Positions 1 through 12,000 of a stretch of 64,000 bases of DNA are shown here, one piece after another (within the stretch, counting starts at the first letter, position 1; the number at the start of each line of letters is the position of its first letter). The position numbers and the translations under genes were made by a program. This DNA is from Trifolium pratense. Its lineage: Eukaryota > Streptophyta > Magnoliopsida > Fabales > Fabaceae. Under the pieces are notes generated by a model. The model was not told where the DNA came from and did no database searches. It worked only from the letters and a program-made list of their open reading frames with translations. The stretch spans positions 6,510,001-6,574,000 of the forward strand of contig NC_060060.1 in assembly GCF_020283565.1 (NCBI RefSeq), written 5' to 3'.

Positions 1-1
1 T

Positions 2-2908
2 CATTTTCCATTACAGCCCTACAAACCATCAAAACCTTTTTCTGTTATTCACAGTGATGTTTGGGGCCCTAACCGAACGAGTACACTTTCTCATAAAAAA
101 TGGTTTATCACATTAATAGATGATCACTCAAGAGTTAGTTGGGTGTACTTGTTAAAAGGGAAATCTGATGTTTGTCAGGCCGTAAAAGATTTTGTTAAAA
201 TGGTGCAAAATCAATTTCAAACAAATATTCAAGTATTTAGAAGTGATAACGGCAAAGAATATTTTAACACAATGTTGAGTGATTTTTTTCGTGAAAATGG
301 AATTGTGCATCAAAGTTCATGTCCTAACACTCCCCAACAAAATGGAGTTGCAGAAAGAAAAAATAGGCACTTGTTGGAGGTGGCTAGAGCTTTACTTTTC
401 GCAAGTAAAGTACCAAATTATTTGTGGGGTGAAACAGTTTTAACTGCTGCATACTTAATTAACAGAGTGCCCTCCAAAGTTCTTAATTTTAAAACTCCAA
501 TTCATATTTTCAAAGAATGTTTTCCTAATGATCGTGTTTCAAACGATTTGACCTTAAAAATCTTTGGTTGCACTGCATTTGTTCATGAACATAAGAATAT
601 TAGCAAACTCGAACCGCGTGCTATAAAATGTGTTTTTGTTGGGTATTCTCCAACCCAGAAGGGATATAAATGTTTTGATCCAAAAAACCAGAAAATGTTT
701 GTCACCATGGATGTTACATTCTTTGAAAACAAACCTTTTTTTGACACGCATCTTCAGGGGGGAAATTTAAATGAAGATTCGTCTCAAATTGAGGACATGA
801 GTTTTTTTAACTCGTTTCAAACTGAGGACATGAGTTTTTTTAATAATTTATCTTTGCCGGTATCACAAAGTTCTAAGACTTATACTTCTGCACCAACGAA
901 AAATGGCCATGATTTTTTATCTAATCCTACTCCTGTTATGAGTAGTGAGCTTGGTGAATCCGAGCCTACATTTTCTCATGAAGAAAACAATGAGAATCTT
1001 GAAAACAATGATAATGATGATCTAATTGAAATGCCACAAAATAATGAGTCATATAAAGATAATAGGTTTGAAGCAGGAAACAAGACTTGGAAAGGAAAGG
1101 TTTTTGTGAGAAAGAATCACAAAGAAAGTGATGAGTCCACATCTCAACACTGTCATGAATCTGAACTGGGGGATGATCAACTTCCTAAAAAAAGAAAAGG
1201 TAAGTCTATCTCTGTTTCTGAGAGTCGTATTTTGTATCCTGATATCGATGATCCTGTGGCTGTTAGAAAACCTGTTAGATCTTGCACTAAATACCCATTG
1301 TCCAATTTTATATCATATTCAAATTTGTCTTCATCTTTTTCTGCCTTTACCTCAAAATTGTCTAGTGTAGAGATTCCAAAAAATGTACAGGTTGCTCTAG
1401 AAGTTCCAAAGTGGAGGGAAGCTGTACTTGAGGAGATGAAAGCTCTTGAAAAGAACAAAACCTGGAGTGTTATGACACTACCGGATGACAAGAAGACGGT
1501 TGGATGCAAATGGGTGTTTACTGTGAAGTATAATTCAGATGGGTCAATCGAAAGGTACAAGGCTCGATTGGTGGCTAAGGGTTTTACTCAAACCTATGGT
1601 ATAGACTACTCAGAGACTTTTGCTCCTGTTGCAAAATTGAACACTGTCAGAATTCTCTTGTCTCTTGCTGCTAACTTAGATTGGCCCCTACATCAGTTGG
1701 ATGTTAAGAATGCTTTTCTCAATGGTGATTTAGAAGAAGAAGTATATATGGACATTCCTCCTGGCTTTGAAGACAAGTTTGGATCAAATGTATGCAAGCT
1801 AAATAAGTCTTTGTATGGATTAAAGCAGTCTCCTAGAGCTTGGTTTGAAAAGTTCACTTATTCCATGAAGAAACAAGGATACATTCAAGGACAAGCTGAC
1901 CACACCTTGTTCACAAAGTTCTCCCAAGATGGAAAAATTGCTGTCCTAATTGTTTATGTTGATGATATCGTCCTTACTGGAGATGATATAGTTGAAATGG
2001 CAAGAGTAAAGGAGAAATTAGCATTAGACTTTGAAATCAAGGACTTGGGATCCATGAGATATTTTCTTGGTATGGAGGTTGCTCGATCAAAAGATGGTAT
2101 TGTAGTTTCCCAGCAAAAATACATTCTAGATTTATTGAAAGAAACAGGAATGAGTGGATGTCGACCAGCAGATACTCCCATGGATCCTAATGCAAAACTT
2201 TGGGAAGAAGGTAGTGTTCCTGTTGATACTGGAAGGTACCAGAGATTGGTTGGGAAACTGATTTATTTGTCACACACTAGACCTGACATTGCTTTCTCGG
2301 TTAGTGTAGTAAGTCAGTTTATGCATTCTCCTTTTGAGGAACATCTTGAGGCAGTCTATAGGATACTGCGATATTTGAAAGCAAATCCTGGAAAGGGATT
2401 ATTTTTTAAGAAGACTAATGAAAGAAATGTGTCTATCTTTACCGATGCTGATTGGGTAGGTTCAGTCACTGACAGAAGATCAACCTCCGGATATTGTACC
2501 TATGTTTGGGGTAATCTTGTGACATGGAGGAGCAAGAAACAAGGAGTTGTAGCAAGAAGTAGTGCAGAAGCTGAGTTTAGAGCTATGGCTCAAGGTATTT
2601 GTGAAGGATTATGGATCCACAGAGTCCTAGAAGAGCTTAAGATGAAAATTGAGCTTCCATTGAAATTATACTCTGACAGTAAAGCCGCTATTAGCATAGC
2701 TCATAACCCAGTTCAACATGACAGAACCAAGCATATTGAGATCGATCGACATTTCATAAAAGAGAAGTTAGATGCCGGAATCATATGTCTACCTTTTGTA
2801 ACTTCGAGTCAGCAAACTGCAGATATCTTGACCAAAAGCTTAGCAAGACCCACCTTTGAGCATTTGATCGGCAAGTTGGGCATGATAGATATCTATGCAC
2901 CAACTTGA
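2..2908 (+). CDS. Copia Pol polyprotein (integrase, RT, RNase H), 5' partial
   Basis: The open frame starts at base 2 and ends at the TGA at 2906-2908. In order it carries the integrase core (HSDVWG near the start, RSDNGKEYF, then NGVAERKN, giving the D, D and E positions), a linker rich in Ser/Asn/Glu, the copia reverse transcriptase (GCKWVFTVKYNSDG, QLDVKNAFLNGDL, and catalytic YVDD in LIVYVDDIVLTG) and RNase H (IFTDADWVG, SSAEAEFRA, LYSDSKAAI, HIEIDRHFI). All key catalytic motifs in view are intact and no stop or frameshift is seen. The stop codon touches the polypurine tract directly. Gag and protease are to the left of the window. Confidence 0.95.
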   Translation, partial: HFPLQPYKPSKPFSVIHSDVWGPNRTSTLSHKKWFITLIDDHSRVSWVYLLKGKSDVCQAVKDFVKMVQNQFQTNIQVFRSDNGKEYFNTMLSDFFRENGIVHQSSCPNTPQQNGVAERKNRHLLEVARALLFASKVPNYLWGETVLTAAYLINRVPSKVLNFKTPIHIFKECFPNDRVSNDLTLKIFGCTAFVHEHKNISKLEPRAIKCVFVGYSPTQKGYKCFDPKNQKMFVTMDVTFFENKPFFDTHLQGGNLNEDSSQIEDMSFFNSFQTEDMSFFNNLSLPVSQSSKTYTSAPTKNGHDFLSNPTPVMSSELGESEPTFSHEENNENLENNDNDDLIEMPQNNESYKDNRFEAGNKTWKGKVFVRKNHKESDESTSQHCHESELGDDQLPKKRKGKSISVSESRILYPDIDDPVAVRKPVRSCTKYPLSNFISYSNLSSSFSAFTSKLSSVEIPKNVQVALEVPKWREAVLEEMKALEKNKTWSVMTLPDDKKTVGCKWVFTVKYNSDGSIERYKARLVAKGFTQTYGIDYSETFAPVAKLNTVRILLSLAANLDWPLHQLDVKNAFLNGDLEEEVYMDIPPGFEDKFGSNVCKLNKSLYGLKQSPRAWFEKFTYSMKKQGYIQGQADHTLFTKFSQDGKIAVLIVYVDDIVLTGDDIVEMARVKEKLALDFEIKDLGSMRYFLGMEVARSKDGIVVSQQKYILDLLKETGMSGCRPADTPMDPNAKLWEEGSVPVDTGRYQRLVGKLIYLSHTRPDIAFSVSVVSQFMHSPFEEHLEAVYRILRYLKANPGKGLFFKKTNERNVSIFTDADWVGSVTDRRSTSGYCTYVWGNLVTWRSKKQGVVARSSAEAEFRAMAQGICEGLWIHRVLEELKMKIELPLKLYSDSKAAISIAHNPVQHDRTKHIEIDRHFIKEKLDAGIICLPFVTSSQQTADILTKSLARPTFEHLIGKLGMIDIYAPT

Positions 2909-2915
2909 GGGGGGG

Positions 2916-3063
2916 TGTTGGAAAATATTTAGTTTCCTAGTTTGTTATTTCTAGGAGATTCTAAGCTTATCTATTATTTCCTTTTATGTTTGTACTCTTC
3001 CTATTTAAACCAGCCTTGAGCTGAGGAATAATATACAACAGTATTTACTTATTATTTTCTACA
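2916..3063 (+). repeat. 3' LTR of the copia element
   Basis: It begins TGTTGGAAAATATTT directly after the G-rich polypurine tract and most plausibly ends TTTTCTACA. The length of about 148 bp is short for copia. A TATA-like CTATTTAAACC at about 3001-3011 could be the LTR promoter. The right boundary is inferred from the CA end; the partner LTR is not visible. Confidence 0.75.
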
Positions 3064-3084
3064 AACTTGTCTGTTGTGCTGCAG

Positions 3085-6000
3085 AAAATGTATTTTCCTC
3101 ATTAGCTGGCTTACAGTTTATGTGGAGCCTTATGCCTGAAGCCAATGGACTACCCTATCGGCTTGTTAATGTTCCTATAAAGGATTCTCCCCTCAGTGAT
3201 TGTGGGGGACTTTGTGGTGACTTAGACATACAAATAAAACTTGAAGATGATGTAAGTCTGTTACAAGCTGATTTGAATGTGTTAGATCACTCTGTTATAA
3301 CTAATAATGCATATTCAATATTATATCCAACCTTTTTTCATGGTCCTGTTTTGCAGGGTGTATTTTCAGATCTTTTTGTAGTAAAGGGAATTGAGATTGG
3401 CCATGAGATCGTGTCAGTGCATTTGCTTGAGCCACAGTTACAGAATATGGCTGATGAGATTCTTCTTACTGTTGCTGAAGCTATGTCGCTTGAACCTCCC
3501 TCACCAGTTTTTGTCCTTGTTGGCGCAGTTGTTCCCTACACCCTTAAAGTTATCCGTGGAAATATTCCTCAAGGTTTTCTCAAGTTGTTTAATTTCTTAT
3601 TGCATTGAAAAACAAATTTGGACATATACTGGGATCTTTATACTGGTTTTGTTACTTTATTCCTTCTGGGAGGCTAACCAACTATCTGACCCGATAATCT
3701 CTGCCTATGCCAATCGAATAGAAGTATCAGATGAGTTTTCACCATTATACTTTTACACTGTCCAAATTTTTTCATTTATGCGTCGGTTTTAGTCATCAAA
3801 TACGGACACAATTTGATTTTTTTGGATATAGTTGGAAATGGCCTCCTAGTTTGGTGTGGTTTTTTTAACCATCTTTTGAACAAATAATAAGGGGGGTTAG
3901 GTAATTTGGTTGTTGCTTGGTGTGTTTGAGTGAAGCAAAGCGAAAATTACTGGAACCTTGTATGTTGTGTTAGAGGACGGGACTGGTTTGCTTGTTTGAC
4001 CTTATTCTCTTCTTTCACCGATTTTTTTTCCTCTTTAGGAGGGTTCCTGATCCTCCATCTCTGTTTTCATTTCAATCTTTTATGTGGACAGACATAATGT
4101 CACAACTAATGCCCGGTGCTAGCACCATAGTGGTAATCGGCAAGACGTAATATCTAGTCTTTTCTTTGGGTCATACTAATGACCTTTGTATATTTGTTTT
4201 TGATATGATATTATCAATAGTCTTACCACAATTATCTTTCTTTTGCATTTGTAGTGGTTACTTTGCCTTCACCACATCATCAGTGGTCTGCCTCAAATGA
4301 TTCGGTTGCTCAGGTTGACTCGAAGACAGGGTTAGCATATGCATGGAACTTGGGGATGACAGCTATCACTGTTGAAGATACAAGGGTTGCTGCCCATGTG
4401 CAAGTTTCTTCACTAAATGTGGTCCTGCCAGCTTATTTAGGTTTATATATAACACCTTTGTCTAGCTCTGGTGATCCTGTGGAAGGAATCAAATCTATTC
4501 CTCTAATGGCACGTTGGTATGTTGTATCTGGTCGTCAATATCTTATCCAAATAAAGGTTTTTGCACATGCCCATGATGAACAAGAGATTTATATTACAGA
4601 GGTAGTTTGCATTATTATACTTTGACGACTTTAGTAAAAATGGAAAAGTATGTGTATGTTGACATTCAATTTTCTTCTCTGATCTTCATCTTTCCTATAC
4701 ATTTACTGTTGAGACTTTACGGACATCTTTTCTTAATGTTTCTGGTAGCATTTCTCTGCAGTCTGCATAGTAAATTGTATTATCTTTTCCTTCCAAAGTT
4801 GGCTATATTTTCAAAATAAAAAATTGCATGCGAAAAAATAATACTAGGAGCAGCTTATCAATCAGCGGTATGAATTTTCCTCGGATTTGTGTTGCTTTCT
4901 GATAGAAACAGACAGTATATTAAGGAAATAGGTTAGTTTTCTAGGAGAAAGTCTCTCTTACAGTTGTAGTAGAGAAGTATAGCTCAAGTCCAGAAAAAGA
5001 AACAAAAGAAAAGAGGAATAACAATGTACAAAAAGAAAATAACCACCAGAGCAGTATAGCTCCTTTATATGATTCTATTGTTGGATGTTTCAAATCAAAA
5101 GGATGATGGTGGTTTCATTGCTAGGGTTTTGAGTTTATGGTTGGTGACCAAATTGGATACATCTCAGTTATCATTATCAATGGAAATGGTTCTTATAGAC
5201 AACAATGGAAAAATGATTCATGCTATTCTTATTTTTTCTGTTACAAACTATACCTCTCTGTATTGGGAATTTCATTTTTAGTCATTCTTTTTCCTATATT
5301 ATATGGATTTATTTTGTACTTTTCTTTTGATAGTTCTTCACTCATAGCATTCTGCATTGTGGTACAGAATGATGATGTCAATGTTTATGATTACCGGTCG
5401 GATTGCTGGAGAACTGTGCCGGTTTCAAATGATATTGCCTTTAAACATGGCTGGCGGAATACTAAACTCTTGAAAGCTTATTCTCAAGGACATGGAAATT
5501 TGACAGCTTCTGTGAGCTATCCTGGGGGGGCTGATGACAAAAAGGAGGTGATCATTCTTTGAGCCTATCTTATAGAAGCATAATATTCTTTGGTTTTTTT
5601 AGCCTCTTTTACTGGATGATGCACCATATGTTTCTCCGTGGCCATTTCATATTTCTTTGTTGGTTGAGATTGGATGGTGGCTATTTGTTGCTTTATAGTG
5701 TTAGGAACATTCTACTACTCTTTTGAGGACTTACATTGTTTTTGGGACCTTGTAGATTATCACGGTTGCGCAAGAAGTCATGGTCTGTGATCAAGTAAAG
5801 TTCACCTTGGGTAATGAAGGTGGAGTAATCTTACTGCCCTGGGCCCCTGGTGTTCATCAGGATGCAAAGTTAAAGGCTGTAGGAGGTTGGAAGCTTTTTC
5901 TATTTGCTCCAATCTGTAATGATTAGCTTGTTCTTGATATCTGTGCTTATACTTTTTATCCCACTACCTGTTGTAGGTTGTGCAAAGGCCGTGAGTGACT

Positions 6001-9000
6001 ACAAATGGTTGTCTTCAGACATATCTACTGTATCTGTGTCAGCTTCTGGTACTATCCAGGCGAAAAAGCCTGGAAAAGCTACTATTAAAGTGATATCTGT
6101 ATATGATTCACTAAATTATGATGAGGTAATATTATTAACTTTCGTAAAGTTTATCATGTTTGAGTCTATAAGCTGGAATCTAGCGTCATGAATTTGCATC
6201 TGTTCCTATGTTATATAGTATTTGAATGCATGAATGTCGTTTAGTAGGGGAGTAATATAATATGGTATTTGCTAAAGCATATTGGCTGGACCTTTACCAT
6301 GTGTGCTTTGTTTGTGAGATCACCCCATTAAACTTCATTCCTTTCTAAATGGTATCTATATCTTGGTTCTTACCAAGCTACAACCGAAACATTGCTTCCC
6401 TATTCCAAAATAAAATATCTGTGTTTTCTGCCTGAATTTGATGAATTCCTTCTTGCTTGGTGGTGGATCCTTTCCCTTGTTTTGAGGCATTTTTGTGATA
6501 ACTTGTGTAGATTGATCCATGATTCCTCGTTCTTTTAATCACACCATTGGTATTTGTTCTCCTACTACGTTCCAAATGTCTTCTGTCTATACTTTATAGC
6601 TACTTTCATTGATTTCAATGAGTTCGTCAGATGCTGATCTGATGTGAGACATGAATAGGATGATTATGATATATGATATATCTTTTTATGTGTTTCCTTA
6701 GCTTTACTTTTCGAATAATATCACAGATGTGTGTTTTTGGCCTTCTGCTATCATGATGACACTAGTGAGGTTTTTCTGTAAAAGAAGGGATACAGTAATC
6801 AAAATTAAAGAGACTGGTTTATTCTCTGATGATAATGAGCTGATTTTCTCACTACACAATATTACAGGTGTTTTTTGTGAGTCTGTGCCATTTGTGTATA
6901 TACTTCTATCCATGTATAAAATATTCATAAAATTTACTTTGAATTGCTTTGGATGTTTATACAATTCTTCCAATTTTTTATTTCGTAATTTTATTTTCTT
7001 ACAGGTCCTGGTTGAAGTCTCCATTCCATCTTCTATGGTTATGCTTCACAATTTTCATGTAGAAACTGTTATTGGATCTCGTCTTCAAGCTGCTGTGACA
7101 ATGAAAACATCTAATGGTGACACCATATGAAAGGATATTTTGTAGTTTACTTTTCATTTCACTAACAACAACACAGTTTGGTACTTTTGTTTATGTGAAT
7201 ATTTCATGCGCAGGTGCCTTTTTCTATAGATGCGATGCCTTCAATTCTTTGATAAAGTGGAAAGCTGGAAGTGAGTCTTTTGTAGTTGTCAATGCATCTC
7301 AGGAGTCGTCATACTTGGAAACATTGCCAAATAGTCAGGTCCATCCATCAGATGAGGGCTTTCCATGTTCTTGGACTCACATATATGCTTCTAATACTGG
7401 TCAAGCAATAATCCGTGCCACACTTTCTCTAGAATATCACCAATTCAGTCATGCTCCTGTTGTGTTAAAAGCATCTTTACGCATTGCGGCATATCTACCC
7501 TTTATTGTACGTCAGGCAGGTGACGGAAACCACTTTGGTGGTTACTGGCTTGACTTGGCTCAAGCAGAAAACAACAAGCAATTGCATAGCTTGGAGGAGT
7601 TAGATCTTGTCCCTGGGACAAATTTAGACTTATTACTTGTTGGTGGACCTGAACCATGGAACAAACATGTTGATTTTATTGAATCTGTGGATGTTTTGGG
7701 TGGAGAGAATGATCTGTCTGATGGAGTTCTCGTGCATCAGATATCTGACAACAGTAGGACTTTGTACAGAGTTTTATGTCAAAGACTGGGAACCTTTGTA
7801 AGTTTCAGTATTCATTTCTTATTAGAAAGTATCAGTGTTTTTTTTTGACCAAAAAAGTATCATAGTTTTAGTGTAGTGCTTGTGTGCAACAGTGCAACAT
7901 TAGTCACTTATTGTGTTTAGTTAGTTTAGTGGTTGCAACAAAATTCTTTAGTAGCTTGTACCAGGATTCTATCACTCTCAGATATAACTATATACAACTG
8001 TAAATAGTTGTGTATAGGAACTGGTAGCTATATGCAGATGGTAGAGAATAGAAAATTTCTTAGTCAGATATCTCAATACTCTCTATTTTCTCTCATTTTC
8101 CTTCATTTTCTTTCATTCTCTTGTAATCCCTAGTATTTTTAACATGAGATAGGAGTTGGGAAATAATAACCTTTGTTTCATATGACCCAGAAACTGCTTT
8201 TCAAACGTGGAAATTTGGTTGGGGATGATCATCGTCTGCCTTCTGTAGCTGAAGCTTTGCTGCCAGTGATATGTAGCATTCCTTCTTCTATTGTACTTAT
8301 AGCTGATGAGCCAGGTAGGCATTTCACACAATGTTTTAATAATTGACAACCGAGTTTTTTAGATTTCTGTTTCTTGATTTAATTGTTTTCTCCAGTGAAT
8401 GAATATGAAATTATTAGAGCATCTGCTCAAGCTGAGCGTAGTTCACGGAGACTTCGCGATAACCCTATTACTGTGGCAAATGGGCGCACTATTCGAATAT
8501 CTGCAGCTGGTATTAGTGCTTCTGGAGAAGCGTTTGCAAACTCATCGTCTCTAAGTTTGAAGTGGGAGCTCGGCAGCTGTGAGGGACTAGCATATTGGGA
8601 TTATGCATTTAATATTGTGAAGTCCAGCGATTGGGAGAGGTTTTTGGTCTTGCAAAATGAATCAGGATTGGTACAGAGAGATTTGATTCCTAATAATTGC
8701 CATTTTATTTTATTTTATTTTATTTACTATCTGACCTTTTGACTGGATTTTACAGTTTCTGGTAATTTAGTTGTGTGTGAAAACTTGCTGTCCCAGATAG
8801 CAGTTTATTTTTATTTTCCTTTGTGAACATTACTTTATGTTTGTGCATGCCGTACTCGGACTTAGTAGACTAGCTAAGTAAGTGTGTGTGAGATCACAAT
8901 GAGTGTACTAATTTGGCAATAAATTATTTATAATCCCAATCCTGTATCATTGGAGTACGTGTTGTTTTTTATGTTGCGGTCCTGTGTTCTTATTAATGAA

Positions 9001-12000
9001 TTATTAGTTGCCTCCACACTTCGCTATGTCTATGCTCAACCTATAAAATAAACTTTATGTTGCGTCTCTTTACAATTCAATGATATATAATCCTAATCCC
9101 ATATCATTGTTGTAGTGGCCCCTTCCTATTAACTAGTCCTGTATTTGTCTAGTTCTTTGAAACAGTGTCAAGCAATTTAAGAAGTTGATTTAAAGTTTCT
9201 CGGTGTGTGATACATGTTAGAATTACTAAAATGTCATTCTTTGACTCTTACCTAAGACACTAAAGTCCAAAGGCAAGATCTATATGACTATATGGTGATT
9301 TTACACTATATTCACTTTACCAGTTTGTGGGAAATCTTGACTGTATTAGTATGATATAATCTATACTTGTAAAATCATTTTGTCTGACAAAGCTCCAATT
9401 CGTTACACAATTCATTTTTTCCGACATTGCTATTTGGCATGTGATAGAGCCCTTTTCCAATGATTTCAAAGTTATGCTTTAAAATATTTGCTGCTGAAAT
9501 AGTGTAAATTTTTTGTGGGTCTTGTATAATGTATACCTTGCTGTGTAATATTCATGTAACTTTTAACTAATTGATAATTCTTTTTCCGTAAAGGGTGAAT
9601 ATTATTTTACATATCTTGCTCTAGTGTATGAATAACTAAAGTGACTTTAAATGCTGTTTCTTAGTGCATTGTTCGTGCTACTGTTACTGGCTTTCTCGAT
9701 GGCTTGGGAGATGGTACATTTCACCAGTTTTCTCAAACTGAAAATGTGCTTACAGATGCCATTCGTTTACAGGTACTATCTGTTGAAATTAATTTTTTAG
9801 ATTGTGACACTTGTTCTTTAACTTAATTAAAAATGAATAGTTTATAAGTTTAATGGTTAAGTTCTGATTCATCTCTCTGCAATTGTTCTTTATGATGGGT
9901 CTTTAGAGCAATTATGTTCTTATTATTGTTTTGTCCTGAGAAGTTGTCTTATCTTTATATTGGTGTGACAATGCAGCTTGTTTCTATGCTAAGAGTTGAT
10001 CCAGAGTTCAGCTTGATATATTTCAATCCTAATGCAAAGGTAACACTTGTGGAAAGATATTATCTTTTATTCTAACACCTATAAATAGGGGCTGATGCTT
10101 AGTCTTTTGTATCAAGTTAATATCCAGTTATTATCAATAATATTCATAGTTCTTATCTTATTATTTTTCTCATTTTTTTTAACAATGTTCTCTATGTCTG
10201 CCTTAAGGTAAATTTGTCAATTACTGGGGGGAGCTGTTTCTTGGAAGCTGTTACAAATGATTCTCAAGTGGTGGAAGTTACTCAACCAACAACAGGATTA
10301 GAATGTCACCAACTGAGTTTGTCCCCTAAAGGGTTAGGGATAGCTAATCTGACTTTATATGACATGGGGCTAACTCCTCCATTAAGAGCATCTGCACTTG
10401 TAAGTTCTATTTTCAATCAATTTTGTATTGCTTGAAATTTAAGGAAAATTCTTGATTTTGATGTCCATACCTCTATATTTTCGTAGTTATGATCCCTTGT
10501 CTGTTAGAATGACTAATTATTAATCACCTTTCTTCCTTCATCCTTGTGACACTTATTTTTGTCGACCTAGCCACAATTTTTTTGTCCTGTCATCCAGACT
10601 TAAATATCAATACAAAATCTCGTAATCGGCCATTCCAAATTTTGACCTTTCCCTACCTACTCTTGTGACTAGTTTTTTTCTTCTTTTGAACGGCCTACTC
10701 TTGTGACTAGTGCTGTCCTCAATTCAGTGAGTAAAGCGTGTGATCTTGTAGTAAAGTTTATTGACTTGTGTAGGAGTTCAGAAATTTGCTTCAGTTTTCT
10801 TTAATCTTCACTGCAACACAACTTGTCCTAGCTCTCTGTAAATAATTGATGTTTAATGTTTGGTGCTTTTAATGGTGGAATGTTACAGGTCCAGGTTGCA
10901 GATATAGAATGGATTCAGATCATGTCAGGAGAAGAAATTAGCCTAATGGTATGTCTTTTTATTCTTGTATTTTGGTTTAAAATGGCTTAATTTAATGATT
11001 TTATTGGATGGCCATATATGCACCACATAATGACTTCACTAACTAACAGGTAGAGAAAACCAAAAGAAAGGCGTAGTAACACTTTGTAAAAAAATTAAGA
11101 ATTTAATCCTCTATTGACCTTTGTCTCTAGTTCTTGACACTGTTGCGGGATTTGGTCTTTTCCTGCTATCTTTGGCTAGTGTAAGGAAGGGATGTTTTTT
11201 GATAGATTCAACTGGTATAAAGAGAATGAAAACAGAGAGAAGCAAAACAATTGGACAATAGATGTCTCTGAGAATCTTATTACTGTATTCTTTCTATGAT
11301 GGCCAGGAAGTCTACAAGTAGGCACATACAAGCGTGAATCCGAGATCACCCTAAATCCCTAATTCATTCCTAACTGACTCCTCACTTAGCTATTAAATGC
11401 CTACCTACTCTGCTGATCCACTATTTATAGATTTCAATCACATTTACAGTTAGTTATACCCCCTAATTCTTGTTACCCTTCCTCATGTATGCAGCTTTCC
11501 ATCCGAGGCCTATATAGCTTTGAGCCAGTTTTTGAATAGGATGTGTGTGTTGTGTAGTGAAGGGGAGCCTTGACACAACTGGTTGTAATTTGTAAATGTT
11601 GCCACGTGTCTATGTCTTGGGTTCAAATCATGAAATCAGTCTCCTGCTAATGCAAGTTGGACTGTCTACAATAGATCCTCAATGGATCCCCACCCCTTCC
11701 CTCGACCCAGCATGTGGGAGCTTTATAGCACTAGGTTGCTCTTTTTTGTTACTGTGCATGGTACATGCATAGTTTTCCTAAAATAGTGTCCAATGCTTGG
11801 GGATTGAGAGCAAGACTTGTAAGTAAATGGGAAAAATTCCACAGCATTATTTCTACACAGTTTCTATATGTTTGAAAATAAAAAACATGAAGATCATTCA
11901 ACTGACAAATTTACAGTTTCTATTGCTCTTTTTTGTAATTTATAAATATGATTATTGATTAGTGGCTATATATTCAACCTAGAATTTCAACATGATGTAC

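Larger units (their letters stand above)
1..3063 (+). mobile_element. Ty1/copia retrotransposon, 3' portion
   Basis: The element enters from the left edge already inside the integrase domain and runs through reverse transcriptase, RNase H, a polypurine tract (seven G at 2909-2915) and a short 3' LTR (2916-3063). The pol frame is uninterrupted throughout the visible part, so the copy looks recent and possibly once autonomous. Integrase lies upstream of reverse transcriptase, which is the copia order. It lies inside an intron of GP210: a 3' splice site of that gene follows 21 bp after the LTR. The 5' LTR and gag are outside the window, so LTR divergence and the target duplication cannot be judged. 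Confidence 0.95.

Noticed and set aside
7880..8130. Possible solo LTR in GP210 intron 8 (CT-rich ...TCTCTCATTTTCC... tract)
   Set aside because: Only a pyrimidine-rich tail is suggestive; ends and target duplication are lacking.
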